Assembly: GCF_037201805.1 (NCBI RefSeq) | Contig: NZ_CP147404.1 | Coordinates: 1,388,001-1,452,000, forward strand | Reading direction: 5' to 3' | Source: Bacillus sp. FJAT-52991 | GTDB taxonomy: Bacteria; Bacillota; Bacilli; Bacillales; Domibacillaceae | DNA: 64,000 nucleotides | The notes under the pieces: model-generated | Told to the model about the DNA's origin: nothing | Databases searched by the model: none | What the model saw: only the letters and a program-made list of their open reading frames with translations | Position numbers and translations under genes: made by a program | Part shown: positions 38,514-48,753 of the stretch, piece by piece | Position numbering within the stretch: the stretch's first letter is position 1 | Layout of the letters: each line of letters opens with the position of its first letter

Positions 38514-39449
38514 ATGAAGCAGCCAATCCGAATGAAAGAGAGTGGTCAAATTAAAGTTGTGCTGCATACAAAAAATGATCGTATGGAACAACAACCGACT
38601 CGTGATGAAAAACCGTTTGAATGGTCTAATTCTAATGAACACGCCGTCTTAAAAAGTATTGAAAATGAACTAGACGCCTTAATAGGGCTCGATGAGTTAA
38701 AGAAAATGATTAGAGAAATATATGCCTGGATTTATATTAATAGGAAAAGGGAAGCTAGTGGTTTAAAGTCTGGAAGTCAAGTGCTTCACATGATGTTTAA
38801 AGGTAATCCTGGTACAGGTAAAACAACAGTGGCACGCATTATTGGCCGATTATTCTTCGAAATGAAAGTGTTATCTAAAGGTCATTTAATTGAAGCGGAA
38901 CGAGCGGATTTAGTAGGAGAATATATTGGGCATACCGCGCAAAAAACAAGAGATTTAATCAAAAAGGCCATGGGAGGAATTTTGTTTATCGATGAAGCTT
39001 ATTCATTAGGAAGAGGCGGAGAGAAAGATTTTGGTAAAGAGGCGATTGATACTCTTGTCAAACATATGGAAGATAAACAAAATGATTTTATTTTAATTTT
39101 AGCTGGTTATCCAAGAGAAATGGATTATTTTTTCACCTTAAATCCCGGATTACAATCTCGTTTTCCATTCGTTTTTCAATTTCCCGATTATGAGCCGGAT
39201 CAATTAATGGAAATTGCCGAGAAAATTGCAGCAGAAAAACAATATCAATTGAGTCCAGAAGCAAAAATTAAAATGCGAGAACACTTTATGTTCATAAAAG
39301 AAAAAAATACTTCTTCTTTTTCAAATGGAAGATATGTACGAAATTTAATAGAGAAAGCGATGCGTTCACACGCAGTGCGATTACTTAAAGAAAGCAACTA
39401 CCATTACCAGGAGCTAATGTTAATTCGTTCTTGTGATATCAGTTATTAA
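38514..39449 (+). CDS. spoVK: Stage V sporulation protein K (CbbX-type AAA ATPase)
   Basis: 311 residues from ATG 38514 (GGGGTGG at 38502-38508; GTG 38505 overlaps it). AAA+ module: Walker A KGNPGTGKTT (~95-104), Walker B GILFIDEAYSLGRGGEKDFG, and the ERADLVGEYIGHTAQKT pore-loop region typical of the CbbX/SpoVK group. In B. subtilis it is made in the mother cell and needed for spore maturation. The N-terminal ~50 residues are poorly conserved. Terminator follows. Confidence 0.93.
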   Translation: MKQPIRMKESGQIKVVLHTKNDRMEQQPTRDEKPFEWSNSNEHAVLKSIENELDALIGLDELKKMIREIYAWIYINRKREASGLKSGSQVLHMMFKGNPGTGKTTVARIIGRLFFEMKVLSKGHLIEAERADLVGEYIGHTAQKTRDLIKKAMGGILFIDEAYSLGRGGEKDFGKEAIDTLVKHMEDKQNDFILILAGYPREMDYFFTLNPGLQSRFPFVFQFPDYEPDQLMEIAEKIAAEKQYQLSPEAKIKMREHFMFIKEKNTSSFSNGRYVRNLIEKAMRSHAVRLLKESNYHYQELMLIRSCDISY

Positions 39450-39464
39450 TTTACTGCTTATGAA

Positions 39465-39509
39465 GCAGGTCTGACATAACCAGTTGTAATGGGTATGGTC
39501 AGACCTTTT
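39465..39509 (+). terminator. Terminator after spoVK
   Basis: AGGTCTGAC-ATAACC with GGGTAT-GGTCAGACCT, then TTTT. Confidence 0.85.
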
Positions 39510-39591
39510 ATCACACATTATGACCTGTTTAAAAAATGAATAGGATAGTAGGATAACATTATCGTTCAAATTACTTATTATTTTTTATTTT

Positions 39592-39633
39592 CTGATAAAT
39601 GATTTGTCAGTAATGTGACGATTATGATAATAT
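39592..39633 (+). promoter_or_regulatory. Promoter with TetR-type operator upstream of the catabolic operon
   Basis: TTGTCA (39604-39609) and TAATAT (39628-39633), 18-bp spacer. The palindrome CTGATAAATGATTTGTCAG (39592-39610) matches itself at 8 of 9 base-pair positions and covers the -35, as expected for autoregulation by the adjacent TetR protein. Confidence 0.6.
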
Positions 39634-39653
39634 AAAGTTAAAGGATGGTCTTT

Positions 39654-40289
39654 ATGACAAAAAAAACTTTGAAACAAAGAATTGTTGATACTTCTCTCGT
39701 AATGTTTGAGAAACATGGATATCATGGAGTAACGGTAGATCAAATTGTTGAAGAATGCGGAACATCGAAGGGAGGATTTTATCACAATTTCAAGTCGAAA
39801 GATGAATTGTTGTATCACATTCATGATGTTTTTATTTCTTATGTCTTAGATCGCGCGCAAGAAGCATATGATAATTACAACACACCTGTTTCAAGATTAT
39901 GTGCAATTATTATGTCCTTTACGAAAGTGTTTGATCTTTATAAACCTCATATCACTGTATTTTATCAGGAAAGTACGTATTTAAAAGGGGATTTTGAGCA
40001 GCAGATTAATGAAAAACGAGATGCGTACCGAAAAGTGATTTTACAAGTGATACGAGAGGGTCAAGAAAGCGGCGATTTTCGCACTGAAGTGCCCGCGGAA
40101 ATATCTACAATGGCTATTATCGGAATGGTGAATTGGACATACAAATGGTTTAAGAAAGACGGAAAGTTAACAATGGAACAAATTGGGGAAATTTTTAATG
40201 ATTTACTGATTCACGCTTTAATGACAGAACAAGGGATAAATGATCCAAATATCACAAAATACTTACTTAAAAGTCAGCCGGTCAATTAA
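39654..40289 (+). CDS. TetR-family regulator of the yng/sco catabolic operon
   Basis: 211 residues from ATG 39654 (AAAGGATG at 39640-39647; ATG 39645 lies in that Shine-Dalgarno). The N-terminal HTH has IVDTSLVMFEKHGYHGVTVDQIVEECGTSKGGFYHNFKSKDELL, a canonical TetR_N domain; the C-terminal ~130 residues form the ligand domain, expected to bind an acyl-CoA. The next gene, yngJ, starts 78 nt later with no clear terminator between, so the operator at 39592-39610 may control the full operon. Binding specificity is inferred from context. Confidence 0.88.
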   Translation: MTKKTLKQRIVDTSLVMFEKHGYHGVTVDQIVEECGTSKGGFYHNFKSKDELLYHIHDVFISYVLDRAQEAYDNYNTPVSRLCAIIMSFTKVFDLYKPHITVFYQESTYLKGDFEQQINEKRDAYRKVILQVIREGQESGDFRTEVPAEISTMAIIGMVNWTYKWFKKDGKLTMEQIGEIFNDLLIHALMTEQGINDPNITKYLLKSQPVN

Positions 40290-40367
40290 AACTGGCTATT
40301 AAAATGACAATAAGAGACCGACTAGTCTGTACAATTTGCGGTCGTTAAAAACAAAGGGGGAGCAATA

Positions 40368-41510
40368 ATGAACTTTGAATTAACGAAAGAACAACAAATG
40401 TTAAAAGAAATGGTGAAGGATTTTGCTGAAAAGGAAATCAAGCCTCATGCACAACATTTGGATGAAACATCAAAATTTCGCTATGAAACATTTCAAAAAA
40501 TGGCCGAGCTTGGATTGCTAGGCATCCCATTTCCTGAAGAATACGGTGGAGCAGGCGGAGATACCGTGTCATACGCGATTGCTGTCGAAGAAATTGGTAA
40601 AGCCTGTGGTGGAACAGGTTTAAGTTACGCAGCAGCGATTAGTCTTGGAGCCAGTCCAATATATTATTTCGGAACTGAAGAACAAAAGCAGGAATGGCTT
40701 GTCCCGATGGCGAAAGGAGAAACATTAGGTTCTTTCGGATTAACAGAGCCTAACGCTGGTTCAGATGCTGGTGGAACAAGAACGAAAGCGGTTCTAGATG
40801 GGGATGAATACGTCATTAATGGCGAAAAGTGTTGGATTACAAATGCCGGTTACGCTCGTCAAATTATTGTGACAGCTGTTACAGGAAAGAGAGAAGATGG
40901 GAAAAACATTGTATCTGCCGTCATTGTTCCAACAGATACACCAGGGGTTACGATTTCTTGTAATTATGACAAAATGGGTGTTCGTGGATCCAATACTTGT
41001 GAGATTGTTTTGGAAAATGTCCGTGTGCCAAAGGAAAACTTGTTAGGTGATAGCAAAAAAGGATTTAGTCAATTTTTGTTTACGCTAGATGGCGGTCGAA
41101 TTTCCATTGCGGCTCTTGCGGTAGGTATTGCTCAAGCTGCTTTTGAGAAAGCATTGCAATACTCAAAAGAAAGAGTGCAGTTTGGCCAATCGATCTCTAA
41201 ATTTCAAGCTATTCAATTTAAGCTTGCAGATATGGCAACTGAAATTGAGCTTGCTCGTACTCTTGTACACAAAGCGGCTTGGTTGAAAGACCAAGGTAAA
41301 CCGTTTGGTAAGGAAGCAGCGATGGCTAAACTATTTGCATCAGAAACAAGCTTCCGTGCAAGTAACCAAGCGATTCAAATTCATGGCGGATATGGCTACA
41401 TGCGTGAATATGACGTTGAAAGATATTTACGTGATGCAAAGCTGCTTGAAATTGGAGAAGGCACTTCGGAAATTCAACGACTAGTCATCGCTCGTCACCT
41501 AGGCTGCTAA
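40368..41510 (+). CDS. yngJ: Acyl-CoA dehydrogenase (YngJ; probable isovaleryl-/short-chain acyl-CoA)
   Basis: 380 residues, full length. FAD/substrate motifs [17 protein letters not shown] and [10 protein letters not shown]-terminal [22 protein letters not shown]. The E in IGEGT occupies the catalytic-base position of short/medium-chain enzymes; classical isovaleryl-CoA dehydrogenases have a small residue there. Position at the head of a methylcrotonyl-CoA carboxylase operon predicts isovaleryl-CoA to 3-methylcrotonyl-CoA. GGGGGAG before ATG. Confidence 0.92.
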   Translation: MNFELTKEQQMLKEMVKDFAEKEIKPHAQHLDETSKFRYETFQKMAELGLLGIPFPEEYGGAGGDTVSYAIAVEEIGKACGGTGLSYAAAISLGASPIYYFGTEEQKQEWLVPMAKGETLGSFGLTEPNAGSDAGGTRTKAVLDGDEYVINGEKCWITNAGYARQIIVTAVTGKREDGKNIVSAVIVPTDTPGVTISCNYDKMGVRGSNTCEIVLENVRVPKENLLGDSKKGFSQFLFTLDGGRISIAALAVGIAQAAFEKALQYSKERVQFGQSISKFQAIQFKLADMATEIELARTLVHKAAWLKDQGKPFGKEAAMAKLFASETSFRASNQAIQIHGGYGYMREYDVERYLRDAKLLEIGEGTSEIQRLVIARHLGC

Positions 41511-41533
41511 TTGAAAAGAGGAGGAAGGATGTT

Positions 41534-43168
41534 ATGACGGAATTGATTCACCAAACGGTAGGGGAATTACTTACTGAAAGAGCTAAACAACTTCCGCAGC
41601 ATGAAGCGCTTGTGTACTCTGATCGCAATCTGCGCTATACGTACAGTGAATTTGATGAGTTGTGTCAAAAAGCAGCAAAAGGATTAATGGCTCTTGGAAT
41701 TGAAAAAGGGGAAAACGTGGCAATTTGGGCGACGAATACACCTGAATGGGTGACTCTTCAGTTTGCTACGGGCAAAATGGGAGCTGTTCTTGTGACTGTG
41801 AACACGAACTATCGAACAGCCGAGCTTGAATATTTACTCAATCAATCCGAGAGTACGACATTAATTTTAATTGAAGGATATCGTGGGAATTCATATGTTG
41901 ATACTATTTATGAGCTTTGTCCAGAGCTTCATACTTGTGAACCTGGAAAGCTACAATCGAAGCGAATACCACTGTTGAAAAACGTAGTTATTTTAAGTGA
42001 GAAGGAGTACAATGGCGCTTTTAGTTGGACAGACATTTTAAATATGGCTGATCAAGTAAATGAGGTTGAGTTGGATGAACGAACAAAATCCCTTGATCCT
42101 AATGACGTCATTAACATGCAGTATACTTCCGGAACGACAGGTTTTCCTAAAGGAGTCATGCTCACACATAGTAATTTAATTAATAACGCTTTTAATATTG
42201 CGGGTTGTATGGAGCTCACAAAGGCAGATCGCCTATGTATCCCAGTACCGTTTTTTCATTGCTTCGGTTGTGTGATCGGGACACTTGCCTGTGTGACGGT
42301 CGGAGCTACGATGGTTCCTGTTCAAGAATTTGATCCTGAAGTTGTATTGCAGACAGTAGAACAAGAAGTTTGTACCGCACTACATGGGGTGCCAACAATG
42401 TTTATTTCTGAACTGAATCATCCGAATTTTCAAAAATACAACTTATCTCATTTGCGAACAGGTGTTATGGCTGGTTCCAATTGCCCGGTAGAAGTGATGA
42501 AATCAGTAATGGATAAAATGAATATGAAAGAGATTACGATTTGTTATGGACAAACGGAGTCTTCACCAGTTATCACGCAAACTCGTGTAAATGATCCAGT
42601 TGAGCTTCGAGTAGAAACGGTCGGTCGTGCGCTTCCGAATGTAGAGGTGAAAATTGTTGAACCAGGTACGAATCAAGAGGTCCCGCCGATGATTCAAGGA
42701 GAATTATGCACGAGAGGGTATCACGTGATGAAAGGTTATTATAATAACCAGGATGCGACTCATGAGGCGATTGATGAAGAGGGGTGGCTTCACACGGGAG
42801 ATCTTGCTGTGATGGATGAAACTGGTTATATTCGGATTACTGGTCGTTTGAAAGATATGATTATTCGTGGTGGAGAAAATGTATATCCACGTGAAATAGA
42901 AGAATTTTTATACACACACCCAAAAATTCTTGATGCACAAGTGATTGGTGTTCCTGATACGAAATATGGTGAAGAAGTGATGGCTTGGGTGATTTTGAAA
43001 GAAGGAGAAACAGCGGATGTTGAAGAGATTAAAGAATACTTCAAAGGGAAAGTTTCACGCCATAAAATTCCAAAGCATATCATTTTCACAAAAGAATACC
43101 CAATGACAGCATCGGGGAAAATCCAAAAATTTAAGCTGCGAGAACAGTCACTCAGCTTATTGACATAA
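41534..43168 (+). CDS. yngI: AMP-forming acyl-CoA synthetase (YngI)
   Basis: 544 residues of the ANL superfamily. Core motifs: YTSGTTGFPKGVMLTH (~197-212), YGQTESSP, GELCTRGYHVMKGYY, GWLHTGDLAVMDETGY, KDMIIRGGENVYPREIE and the catalytic lysine in PMTASGKIQKF. It activates a carboxylic acid (likely short or branched chain) with ATP and CoA, feeding the pathway. 23 nt after yngJ with GAGGAGG in between. Confidence 0.92.
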   Translation: MTELIHQTVGELLTERAKQLPQHEALVYSDRNLRYTYSEFDELCQKAAKGLMALGIEKGENVAIWATNTPEWVTLQFATGKMGAVLVTVNTNYRTAELEYLLNQSESTTLILIEGYRGNSYVDTIYELCPELHTCEPGKLQSKRIPLLKNVVILSEKEYNGAFSWTDILNMADQVNEVELDERTKSLDPNDVINMQYTSGTTGFPKGVMLTHSNLINNAFNIAGCMELTKADRLCIPVPFFHCFGCVIGTLACVTVGATMVPVQEFDPEVVLQTVEQEVCTALHGVPTMFISELNHPNFQKYNLSHLRTGVMAGSNCPVEVMKSVMDKMNMKEITICYGQTESSPVITQTRVNDPVELRVETVGRALPNVEVKIVEPGTNQEVPPMIQGELCTRGYHVMKGYYNNQDATHEAIDEEGWLHTGDLAVMDETGYIRITGRLKDMIIRGGENVYPREIEEFLYTHPKILDAQVIGVPDTKYGEEVMAWVILKEGETADVEEIKEYFKGKVSRHKIPKHIIFTKEYPMTASGKIQKFKLREQSLSLLT

Positions 43169-43187
43169 AGGAAAAGGGGCGATCTAT

Positions 43188-44546
43188 ATGTTCTCAAAAA
43201 TCATTATTGCCAATCGCGGTGAAATTGCACTTCGAGTGATTCGCACTTGTCAAAAGCTTGGTATTCAAACAGTTGCTGTTTATTCAGAAGCAGACGCGGA
43301 TTCTCTATTTGTTCGTCAAGCGGATGAAGCGTTTTGCATCGGAAAGCCTCCAGTCAATCAAAGCTATTTAAATGCCGATGAAATCATTCGTGTAGCGAAA
43401 GAAAGTGGAGCAGAGGCCGTTCATCCTGGGTATGGATTGCTTTCCGAAAATGCAACATTTGCTAAAAAGTGTATCGAGGAAGGTTTGACATTTATCGGTC
43501 CATCAGCATCGATCATCGCTTCTATGGGAAGTAAAATTGAAGCTCGGAAAACGATGAAAGAAGCAGGTGTTCCCATTATCGAAGGAGTAGATGTTCCTCT
43601 TGAGAACGAAGAAGAGGCAAAGGTAGCAGCTGAGAAAATCGGCTACCCGTTAATGCTGAAGGCTTCCGCAGGTGGAGGTGGAATTGGCATGCAGCTGATT
43701 CATTCTCCAGAAGAACTGGGCAAAGCTTTTGAAGGGAACAAAAAGCGCGCCGAATCTTTCTTTGGTGACGGAGCCATGTTTTTAGAGAAATATATTCAAG
43801 AGCCACATCATATTGAGGTGCAAATTCTGGCTGATTCACATGGGCATGTGATTCCTTTATGGGAGAGGGAATGCTCCATTCAACGACGCAATCAAAAAGT
43901 AGTAGAAGAAGCCCCATCACCTTTTATTAGCGAAGAAACGCGCGAGAAAATGTTAGATGCTGCCGTTAAAGCTGCTCAGCATATTGGCTATACGAACGCC
44001 GGTACGATTGAATTTCTAGTAGATAAAGAACAGAACTTTTATTTCCTTGAAATGAATACAAGGCTGCAAGTAGAGCATCCTGTAACAGAAGAAATTACTG
44101 GCTTAGATCTTGTTGAAGAGCAATTAAAAGTTGCGGCCGGAGAGAAGCTTTCTCTTACTAGGGAAGAGGTTAAGCGAAAAGGTCATGCTATTGAAGTGAG
44201 AATTTATGCCGAGGATCCGAAAACTTTCTTTCCTTCTCCAGGCAAAATCACGTCCTTTCAACTTCCAGAAGGGGAAGGCATTCGTAATGAGTGTGCAATC
44301 GAAGAAGGTTCACAAGTCACTCCGTTTTATGACCCGATGATTGGCAAATTAATCGCTTGGGGAGAAACAAGGAAGGAAGCTTGTGAGCGTTTAAAGCAGG
44401 CGCTTGAAGAATATGTAATAGAAGGGATTAAAACAAATATCCCGATGCTAATTCGAACGGTCAGTCATGAGCAATTTTTAACAGGGTATACAACAACTCA
44501 GTTTGTAAATGAATATTATTTGCCAGAGTTAACATCAGCAAAATAA
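43188..44546 (+). CDS. yngHA: Biotin carboxylase subunit of methylcrotonyl-CoA carboxylase (YngHA)
   Basis: 452 residues. ATP-grasp biotin carboxylase: FSKIIIANRGEIALRVIR, KASAGGGGIGM glycine loop, ERECSIQRRNQKVVEEAPS, and FLEMNTRLQVEHPVTEEITG with the catalytic E/R residues. It carboxylates biotin on the small carrier encoded next (yngHB). The company of yngE and HMG-CoA lyase points to 3-methylcrotonyl-CoA rather than acetyl-CoA carboxylation. Confidence 0.92.
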   Translation: MFSKIIIANRGEIALRVIRTCQKLGIQTVAVYSEADADSLFVRQADEAFCIGKPPVNQSYLNADEIIRVAKESGAEAVHPGYGLLSENATFAKKCIEEGLTFIGPSASIIASMGSKIEARKTMKEAGVPIIEGVDVPLENEEEAKVAAEKIGYPLMLKASAGGGGIGMQLIHSPEELGKAFEGNKKRAESFFGDGAMFLEKYIQEPHHIEVQILADSHGHVIPLWERECSIQRRNQKVVEEAPSPFISEETREKMLDAAVKAAQHIGYTNAGTIEFLVDKEQNFYFLEMNTRLQVEHPVTEEITGLDLVEEQLKVAAGEKLSLTREEVKRKGHAIEVRIYAEDPKTFFPSPGKITSFQLPEGEGIRNECAIEEGSQVTPFYDPMIGKLIAWGETRKEACERLKQALEEYVIEGIKTNIPMLIRTVSHEQFLTGYTTTQFVNEYYLPELTSAK

Positions 44547-44559
44547 GGAGGAGTTTTAA

Positions 44560-44772
44560 ATGACAACAATTCAGGCAAGTATGGCAGGAAATGTATGGAA
44601 AATACTAGTGAGTGAAGGGGATGAAGTGAAAGCTGGACAGGATGTAGTCATCTTAGAATCAATGAAAATGGAGATTCCGATCGCTGCTGAAGAAGATGGG
44701 AAGGTTCAGAAAGTTCACATCCAAGAAGGAGATTTCGTGAACGAGGCAGACGGATTAGTGGATATTGAATAG
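44560..44772 (+). CDS. yngHB: Biotin carboxyl carrier protein (YngHB)
   Basis: 70 residues: a free-standing biotinyl domain with the biotin lysine in LESMKMEIP. It lacks the Pro/Ala-rich N-terminal extension of AccB, as usual for YngHB. Carries carboxybiotin from YngHA to the carboxyltransferase YngE. GGAGGAG before ATG 44560. Confidence 0.94.
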   Translation: MTTIQASMAGNVWKILVSEGDEVKAGQDVVILESMKMEIPIAAEEDGKVQKVHIQEGDFVNEADGLVDIE

Positions 44773-44784
44773 GAGGCGGATTTT

Positions 44785-45693
44785 TTGAAACTGCCGAACA
44801 AAGTAACGATTAAAGAGGTTGGGCCGCGTGATGGGCTTCAAAATGAACCTCATCACATGAGCACAGAAAATAAAGTTGCGTGGATTAATCAATTGTCAGA
44901 GAGCGGGCTTTCTTATATAGAAGTAACTTCTTTCGTTCATCCGAAATGGATTCCGCAGTTAGCTGATGCCTCTGAGGTATTATCTTCTATCAAGAGAAAA
45001 CCAGGTGTTACATATGCGGCGCTTGTTCCTAATATGAAAGGACTAGAAGGAGCACTGCAAGCTGAAGTAGATGAAGTAAGTGTATTTATGTCAGCAAGTG
45101 AGTCGCATAATAAAAATAATATTAATAAAACAATAGAAGAAACGTTCCCAGTATTAGAGGAAGTAGTCAATGAAGCAAAAGCAGCAGGAAAAACAGTTCG
45201 TGGCTATTTATCGACAGTCATTGCTTGTCCTTATAAAGGCCCGGTGAGTCCAGAACAAGTAGTCAAAGTAGCTGATCGACTGTTTTCAATGGGAATCGAT
45301 GAATTATCTTTAGGTGACACAATTGGAGTGGGAGTGCCGACTCAAATTGAGAGATTGCTAGAGAGCATGTTGCCCGTTTTTAAAGTGGACAAATTGGCGA
45401 TGCATTTTCATGATACGCGCGGAACAGCCTTAGCCAATGTTCTTAAATCATTAGAGATGGGGATTACAACGCTTGATAGTGCACTAGGTGGGCTTGGTGG
45501 TTGTCCATATGCTCGAGGTGCTTCTGGAAATGTAGCAACAGAAGACCTGTTATATATGCTCAATGAAATGAACATTGAAACAGGAGTAGACATGGAAAGA
45601 TTGTTGCAGGCTGGGGAACTTTTAGAGAGCATCTTAGTCAAGCCACTTCATAGCAAACAAATGGATATTTCTAGAAAAGTGGAAGAGAGGTGA
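44785..45693 (+). CDS. yngG: Hydroxymethylglutaryl-CoA lyase (YngG)
   Basis: 302 residues from TTG 44785 (AGGAGG nine bases upstream). HMGL-like TIM barrel: EVGPRDGLQNEPH, FHDTRGTALANVL (metal-site H-x-H/D region), and the GGLGGCPYARGASGNVATED loop with the active-site cysteine. It cleaves HMG-CoA to acetyl-CoA and acetoacetate, the latter being the substrate of ScoAB downstream. The stop overlaps the region of the yngF start. Confidence 0.94.
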   Translation: MKLPNKVTIKEVGPRDGLQNEPHHMSTENKVAWINQLSESGLSYIEVTSFVHPKWIPQLADASEVLSSIKRKPGVTYAALVPNMKGLEGALQAEVDEVSVFMSASESHNKNNINKTIEETFPVLEEVVNEAKAAGKTVRGYLSTVIACPYKGPVSPEQVVKVADRLFSMGIDELSLGDTIGVGVPTQIERLLESMLPVFKVDKLAMHFHDTRGTALANVLKSLEMGITTLDSALGGLGGCPYARGASGNVATEDLLYMLNEMNIETGVDMERLLQAGELLESILVKPLHSKQMDISRKVEER

Positions 45694-45698
45694 GCCAT

Positions 45699-46481
45699 TT
45701 GGATAAAACGATTGGATTTGAAAAAAGAGACGACGGAATAGCGATTGTCACTTTAAATCGACCGGATGCAGCTAATGCCTTGTCCAAGCAGCTTTTATAC
45801 GATTTACATGATACTTTGTATAATATTAAGCATGATCGTGAGGTCCGCGTGGTCATCTTGACAGGAGCGGGAGAAAAGGCGTTTTGTGCTGGCGCCGACT
45901 TAAAAGAACGAAAAGGAATGTCGGATGCGCAAGTGAAACAAACAGTTGCTCTTATTGGGGCTACAGTTAATGACGTAGAAGCTTTGCCACAGCCTGTCAT
46001 CGCTGCTGTTAATGGCGTCGCTTTTGGCGGAGGCTTGGAATTGGCATTAGCTTGTGATGTACGAGTGGTTTCAAAGGAAGCGAAACTAGGGTTAACTGAA
46101 ACGTCGCTAGCCATTATTCCTGGCGCCGGTGGTACCCAAAGATTGCCAAGGTTAATCGGTCTTGGGAGAGCGAAGGAACTTATTTTTACGGCTAAACGTC
46201 TAACAGCCGATCAAGCAGAGCAAATTGGACTTGCGGAATATTCTGTACAACCAGCAGATGTTATGGAATGGTCTTTAAACTTAGCGAAACAAATGGTCAA
46301 AAATGCACCGCTCGCTTTAATCCAAGCGAAAACGGCTATCAATAACGGCATGCAAGTCGGCCTTGCTACTGGACTTGAAATAGAAAAGCTTGCTTATAAC
46401 TCGTTAATACCTACGGAGGATCGATTGGAAGGACTGCGAGCTTTTGCTGAAAAGCGTCCACCAGTATACCAAGGAAAGTGA
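45699..46481 (+). CDS. yngF: Methylglutaconyl-CoA hydratase/enoyl-CoA hydratase family (YngF)
   Basis: 260 residues if started at TTG 45699 (GAGAGG eight bases upstream); GTG 45690, overlapping the yngG stop, gives 263 and is also possible. Crotonase fold: oxyanion-hole segments AFCAGADLKERKGM and NGVAFGGGLELALACDVR, then LGLTETSLAIIPGAGGTQRLPRLIG with the two catalytic glutamate positions (E in LTET and in this segment). Expected to hydrate 3-methylglutaconyl-CoA to HMG-CoA. Confidence 0.9.
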   Translation: MDKTIGFEKRDDGIAIVTLNRPDAANALSKQLLYDLHDTLYNIKHDREVRVVILTGAGEKAFCAGADLKERKGMSDAQVKQTVALIGATVNDVEALPQPVIAAVNGVAFGGGLELALACDVRVVSKEAKLGLTETSLAIIPGAGGTQRLPRLIGLGRAKELIFTAKRLTADQAEQIGLAEYSVQPADVMEWSLNLAKQMVKNAPLALIQAKTAINNGMQVGLATGLEIEKLAYNSLIPTEDRLEGLRAFAEKRPPVYQGK

Positions 46482-46493
46482 GGAGAAGCAGTA

Positions 46494-48032
46494 ATGAATG
46501 AAACAGAAATGAAGACACCTTATGAGGAAAGAAAAGAATCCGTCTTAAAAGGCGGATTAGAGAAATATCATGAGAAAAATAAAGAACAAGGCAAGTTATT
46601 TGTTCGTGAACGACTTCGTCTATTGTTCGATGATGATCTTCAAGTAGAAGATGGAATGTTTGCCAACGTGATGGCTGGCGACTTACCAGCAGATGGAGTA
46701 GTAACGGGCATTGGCAAGATCAATGGTCGCACCGTTTGCGTGATGGCCAATGACTCGACAGTGAAAGCAGGATCATGGGGTAAACGCACGGTTGAAAAGA
46801 TCATTCGCATTCAAGAAACAGCCGAAAAACTTCGTTGCCCGATGCTGTATCTTGTCGATTCAGCAGGTGCACGTATTACCGATCAAATTGAAATGTTCCC
46901 AGGAAGAAGAGGGGCTGGCCGGATCTTTTATAATCAAGTGAAAATGTCTGGAAAAGTTCCTCAAGTTTGTTTATTGTTTGGTCCATCGGCAGCGGGAGGC
47001 GCTTATATTCCTGCTTTTTGTGATATTGTCGTCATGGTTGAAGGAAATGCATCCATGTATTTAGGCTCCCCGCGAATGGCCGAAATGGTGATCGGGGAAA
47101 AAGTAACACTTGAACAAATGGGCGGTGCAAAAATGCATTGTTCCGTTTCAGGTTGCGGAGATGTATTAGCCAAAACAGAAGAAGAAGCCATTGAATATGC
47201 TCGCAAATATTTAGCTTATTTCCCAGAAAATTATACTCAAAAGCCTGTTTCGGCTTCACCGAAAGCTCCAGCTACTTTTGAAAAGACGATTGAAGAGCTG
47301 ATTCCAAAGAATCAAAATGCGCCTTTTGATATGTATCAACTGATCGATCGGTTAATTGATGAAGATAGTTTTTGTGAAATTAAGAAATTATTTGCGTCAG
47401 AGCTTATTACAGGATTAGGGCGAATCAATGGTCAGCCTGTCGGAATCATTGCCAATCAGCCGCGGGTAAAAGGTGGCGTACTATTCCATGATTCAGCGGA
47501 TAAAGCAGCTAAATTTATTAGTTTATGTGACGCTTTTCATATTCCATTATTATTCCTTGCCGATGTCCCTGGATTTATGATCGGTACGAATGTGGAAAAA
47601 GCGGGGATTATTCGTCATGGAGCAAAAATGATTTTTGCGATGAGTGAAGCAACGGTGCCTAAAATGACGGTCGTTGTTAGAAAAGCATACGGTGCCGGAC
47701 TTTATGCAATGGCGGGTCCAGCATTTGAGCCAGATTGCTGTATTGCCTTGCCGACAGCACAAATCGCGGTAATGGGGCCAGAAGCAGCCGTTAATGCGGT
47801 GTATGCGAATAAGATTGCTGCTCTTCCAGAAGAAGAACGTGCTGCCTTTATCAACGAAAAACGAGAAGAATACCGAAAAGATATTGATATTTATCATCTG
47901 GCATCAGAACTAATCATCGATGACATTGTAGAGCCGAATAAACTTCGAGATGAGTTATCTGTGAGATTAGAAGCGTATATGTCGAAATATTTAAACTTTA
48001 CAGATCGCAAGCATGGGGTAAACCCAGTATAA
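46494..48032 (+). CDS. yngE: Carboxyltransferase subunit of methylcrotonyl-CoA carboxylase (YngE)
   Basis: 512 residues, two crotonase-like carboxyltransferase halves (MccB/PccB type): N-half with [37 protein letters not shown] and [14 protein letters not shown]-half with [24 protein letters not shown] and [24 protein letters not shown]. Takes carboxybiotin from YngHB. With YngHA it forms the full biotin-dependent carboxylase. ATG 46494 after TGAGGAG. Confidence 0.93.
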   Translation: MNETEMKTPYEERKESVLKGGLEKYHEKNKEQGKLFVRERLRLLFDDDLQVEDGMFANVMAGDLPADGVVTGIGKINGRTVCVMANDSTVKAGSWGKRTVEKIIRIQETAEKLRCPMLYLVDSAGARITDQIEMFPGRRGAGRIFYNQVKMSGKVPQVCLLFGPSAAGGAYIPAFCDIVVMVEGNASMYLGSPRMAEMVIGEKVTLEQMGGAKMHCSVSGCGDVLAKTEEEAIEYARKYLAYFPENYTQKPVSASPKAPATFEKTIEELIPKNQNAPFDMYQLIDRLIDEDSFCEIKKLFASELITGLGRINGQPVGIIANQPRVKGGVLFHDSADKAAKFISLCDAFHIPLLFLADVPGFMIGTNVEKAGIIRHGAKMIFAMSEATVPKMTVVVRKAYGAGLYAMAGPAFEPDCCIALPTAQIAVMGPEAAVNAVYANKIAALPEEERAAFINEKREEYRKDIDIYHLASELIIDDIVEPNKLRDELSVRLEAYMSKYLNFTDRKHGVNPV

Positions 48033-48051
48033 GAAAAAGGAGGTACAGGGA

Positions 48052-48741
48052 GTGAAGAAGATTTATACAGATGTAAATGAAGCCGTTTCCGAAATTAAAG
48101 ATGGTATGACGTTAATGGTCGGTGGTTTTGGATTATGTGGTATTCCTGAACGCTTACTTCAAGCTCTTGCTCATTCAGGAGTAAAGGACTTAACAGTGAT
48201 TTCAAATAACTGTGGTGTCGATGATTGGGGGCTTGGATTACTTTTAAGAAACAAGCAAATTAAAAAAATCATTGGCTCATACGTGGGGGAAAATAAAGAA
48301 TTTGAACGGCAAATGCTGGCTGGTGAAATTGAAGTAGTATTAACCCCTCAAGGGACTTTGGCAGAAAAAATTCGTGCGGGTGGAGCAGGGATTCCGGCAT
48401 TTTTCACTCCGGCTGGTGTTGGGACACCGATTGCTGAAGGGAAAGAAGTTCGTGAGTTTAACGGAAAAGAATATTTACTAGAAGAGGCTTTAACTGCTGA
48501 TGTTAGTCTAGTCAGAGCTTATAAAGCTGATCGCATGGGGAACCTTATTTATAATAAAACGGCTCGTAACTTTAATCCGATGATCGCTGCAGCTGGTAAA
48601 GTGACGATTGCTGAAGTGGAAGAAATTGTTGAGACAGGCGTTCTAGACCCTGAATCTATTCATACTCCTGGAGTTTATGTACAAGCGCTTATTCAAGAAA
48701 AGCAAGAAAAACGAATTGAAAAAAGAACGGTTCGTAAGTGA
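48052..48741 (+). CDS. scoA: 3-oxoacid CoA-transferase subunit A
   Basis: 229 residues from GTG 48052 (AAAGGAGG upstream). Family I CoA-transferase [54 protein letters not shown]. With ScoB it transfers CoA (from succinyl-CoA or another donor) to acetoacetate, making acetoacetyl-CoA from the product of the HMG-CoA lyase step. Not part of the B. subtilis yng cluster, where scoAB is elsewhere. Confidence 0.92.
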   Translation: MKKIYTDVNEAVSEIKDGMTLMVGGFGLCGIPERLLQALAHSGVKDLTVISNNCGVDDWGLGLLLRNKQIKKIIGSYVGENKEFERQMLAGEIEVVLTPQGTLAEKIRAGGAGIPAFFTPAGVGTPIAEGKEVREFNGKEYLLEEALTADVSLVRAYKADRMGNLIYNKTARNFNPMIAAAGKVTIAEVEEIVETGVLDPESIHTPGVYVQALIQEKQEKRIEKRTVRK

Positions 48742-48753
48742 GGAGGGGCAAAA

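Noticed and set aside
45671..46114. 147-codon minus-strand frame across yngF
   Set aside because: Shadow of the well-supported crotonase gene; Ser/Thr/Pro-rich translation without domains.
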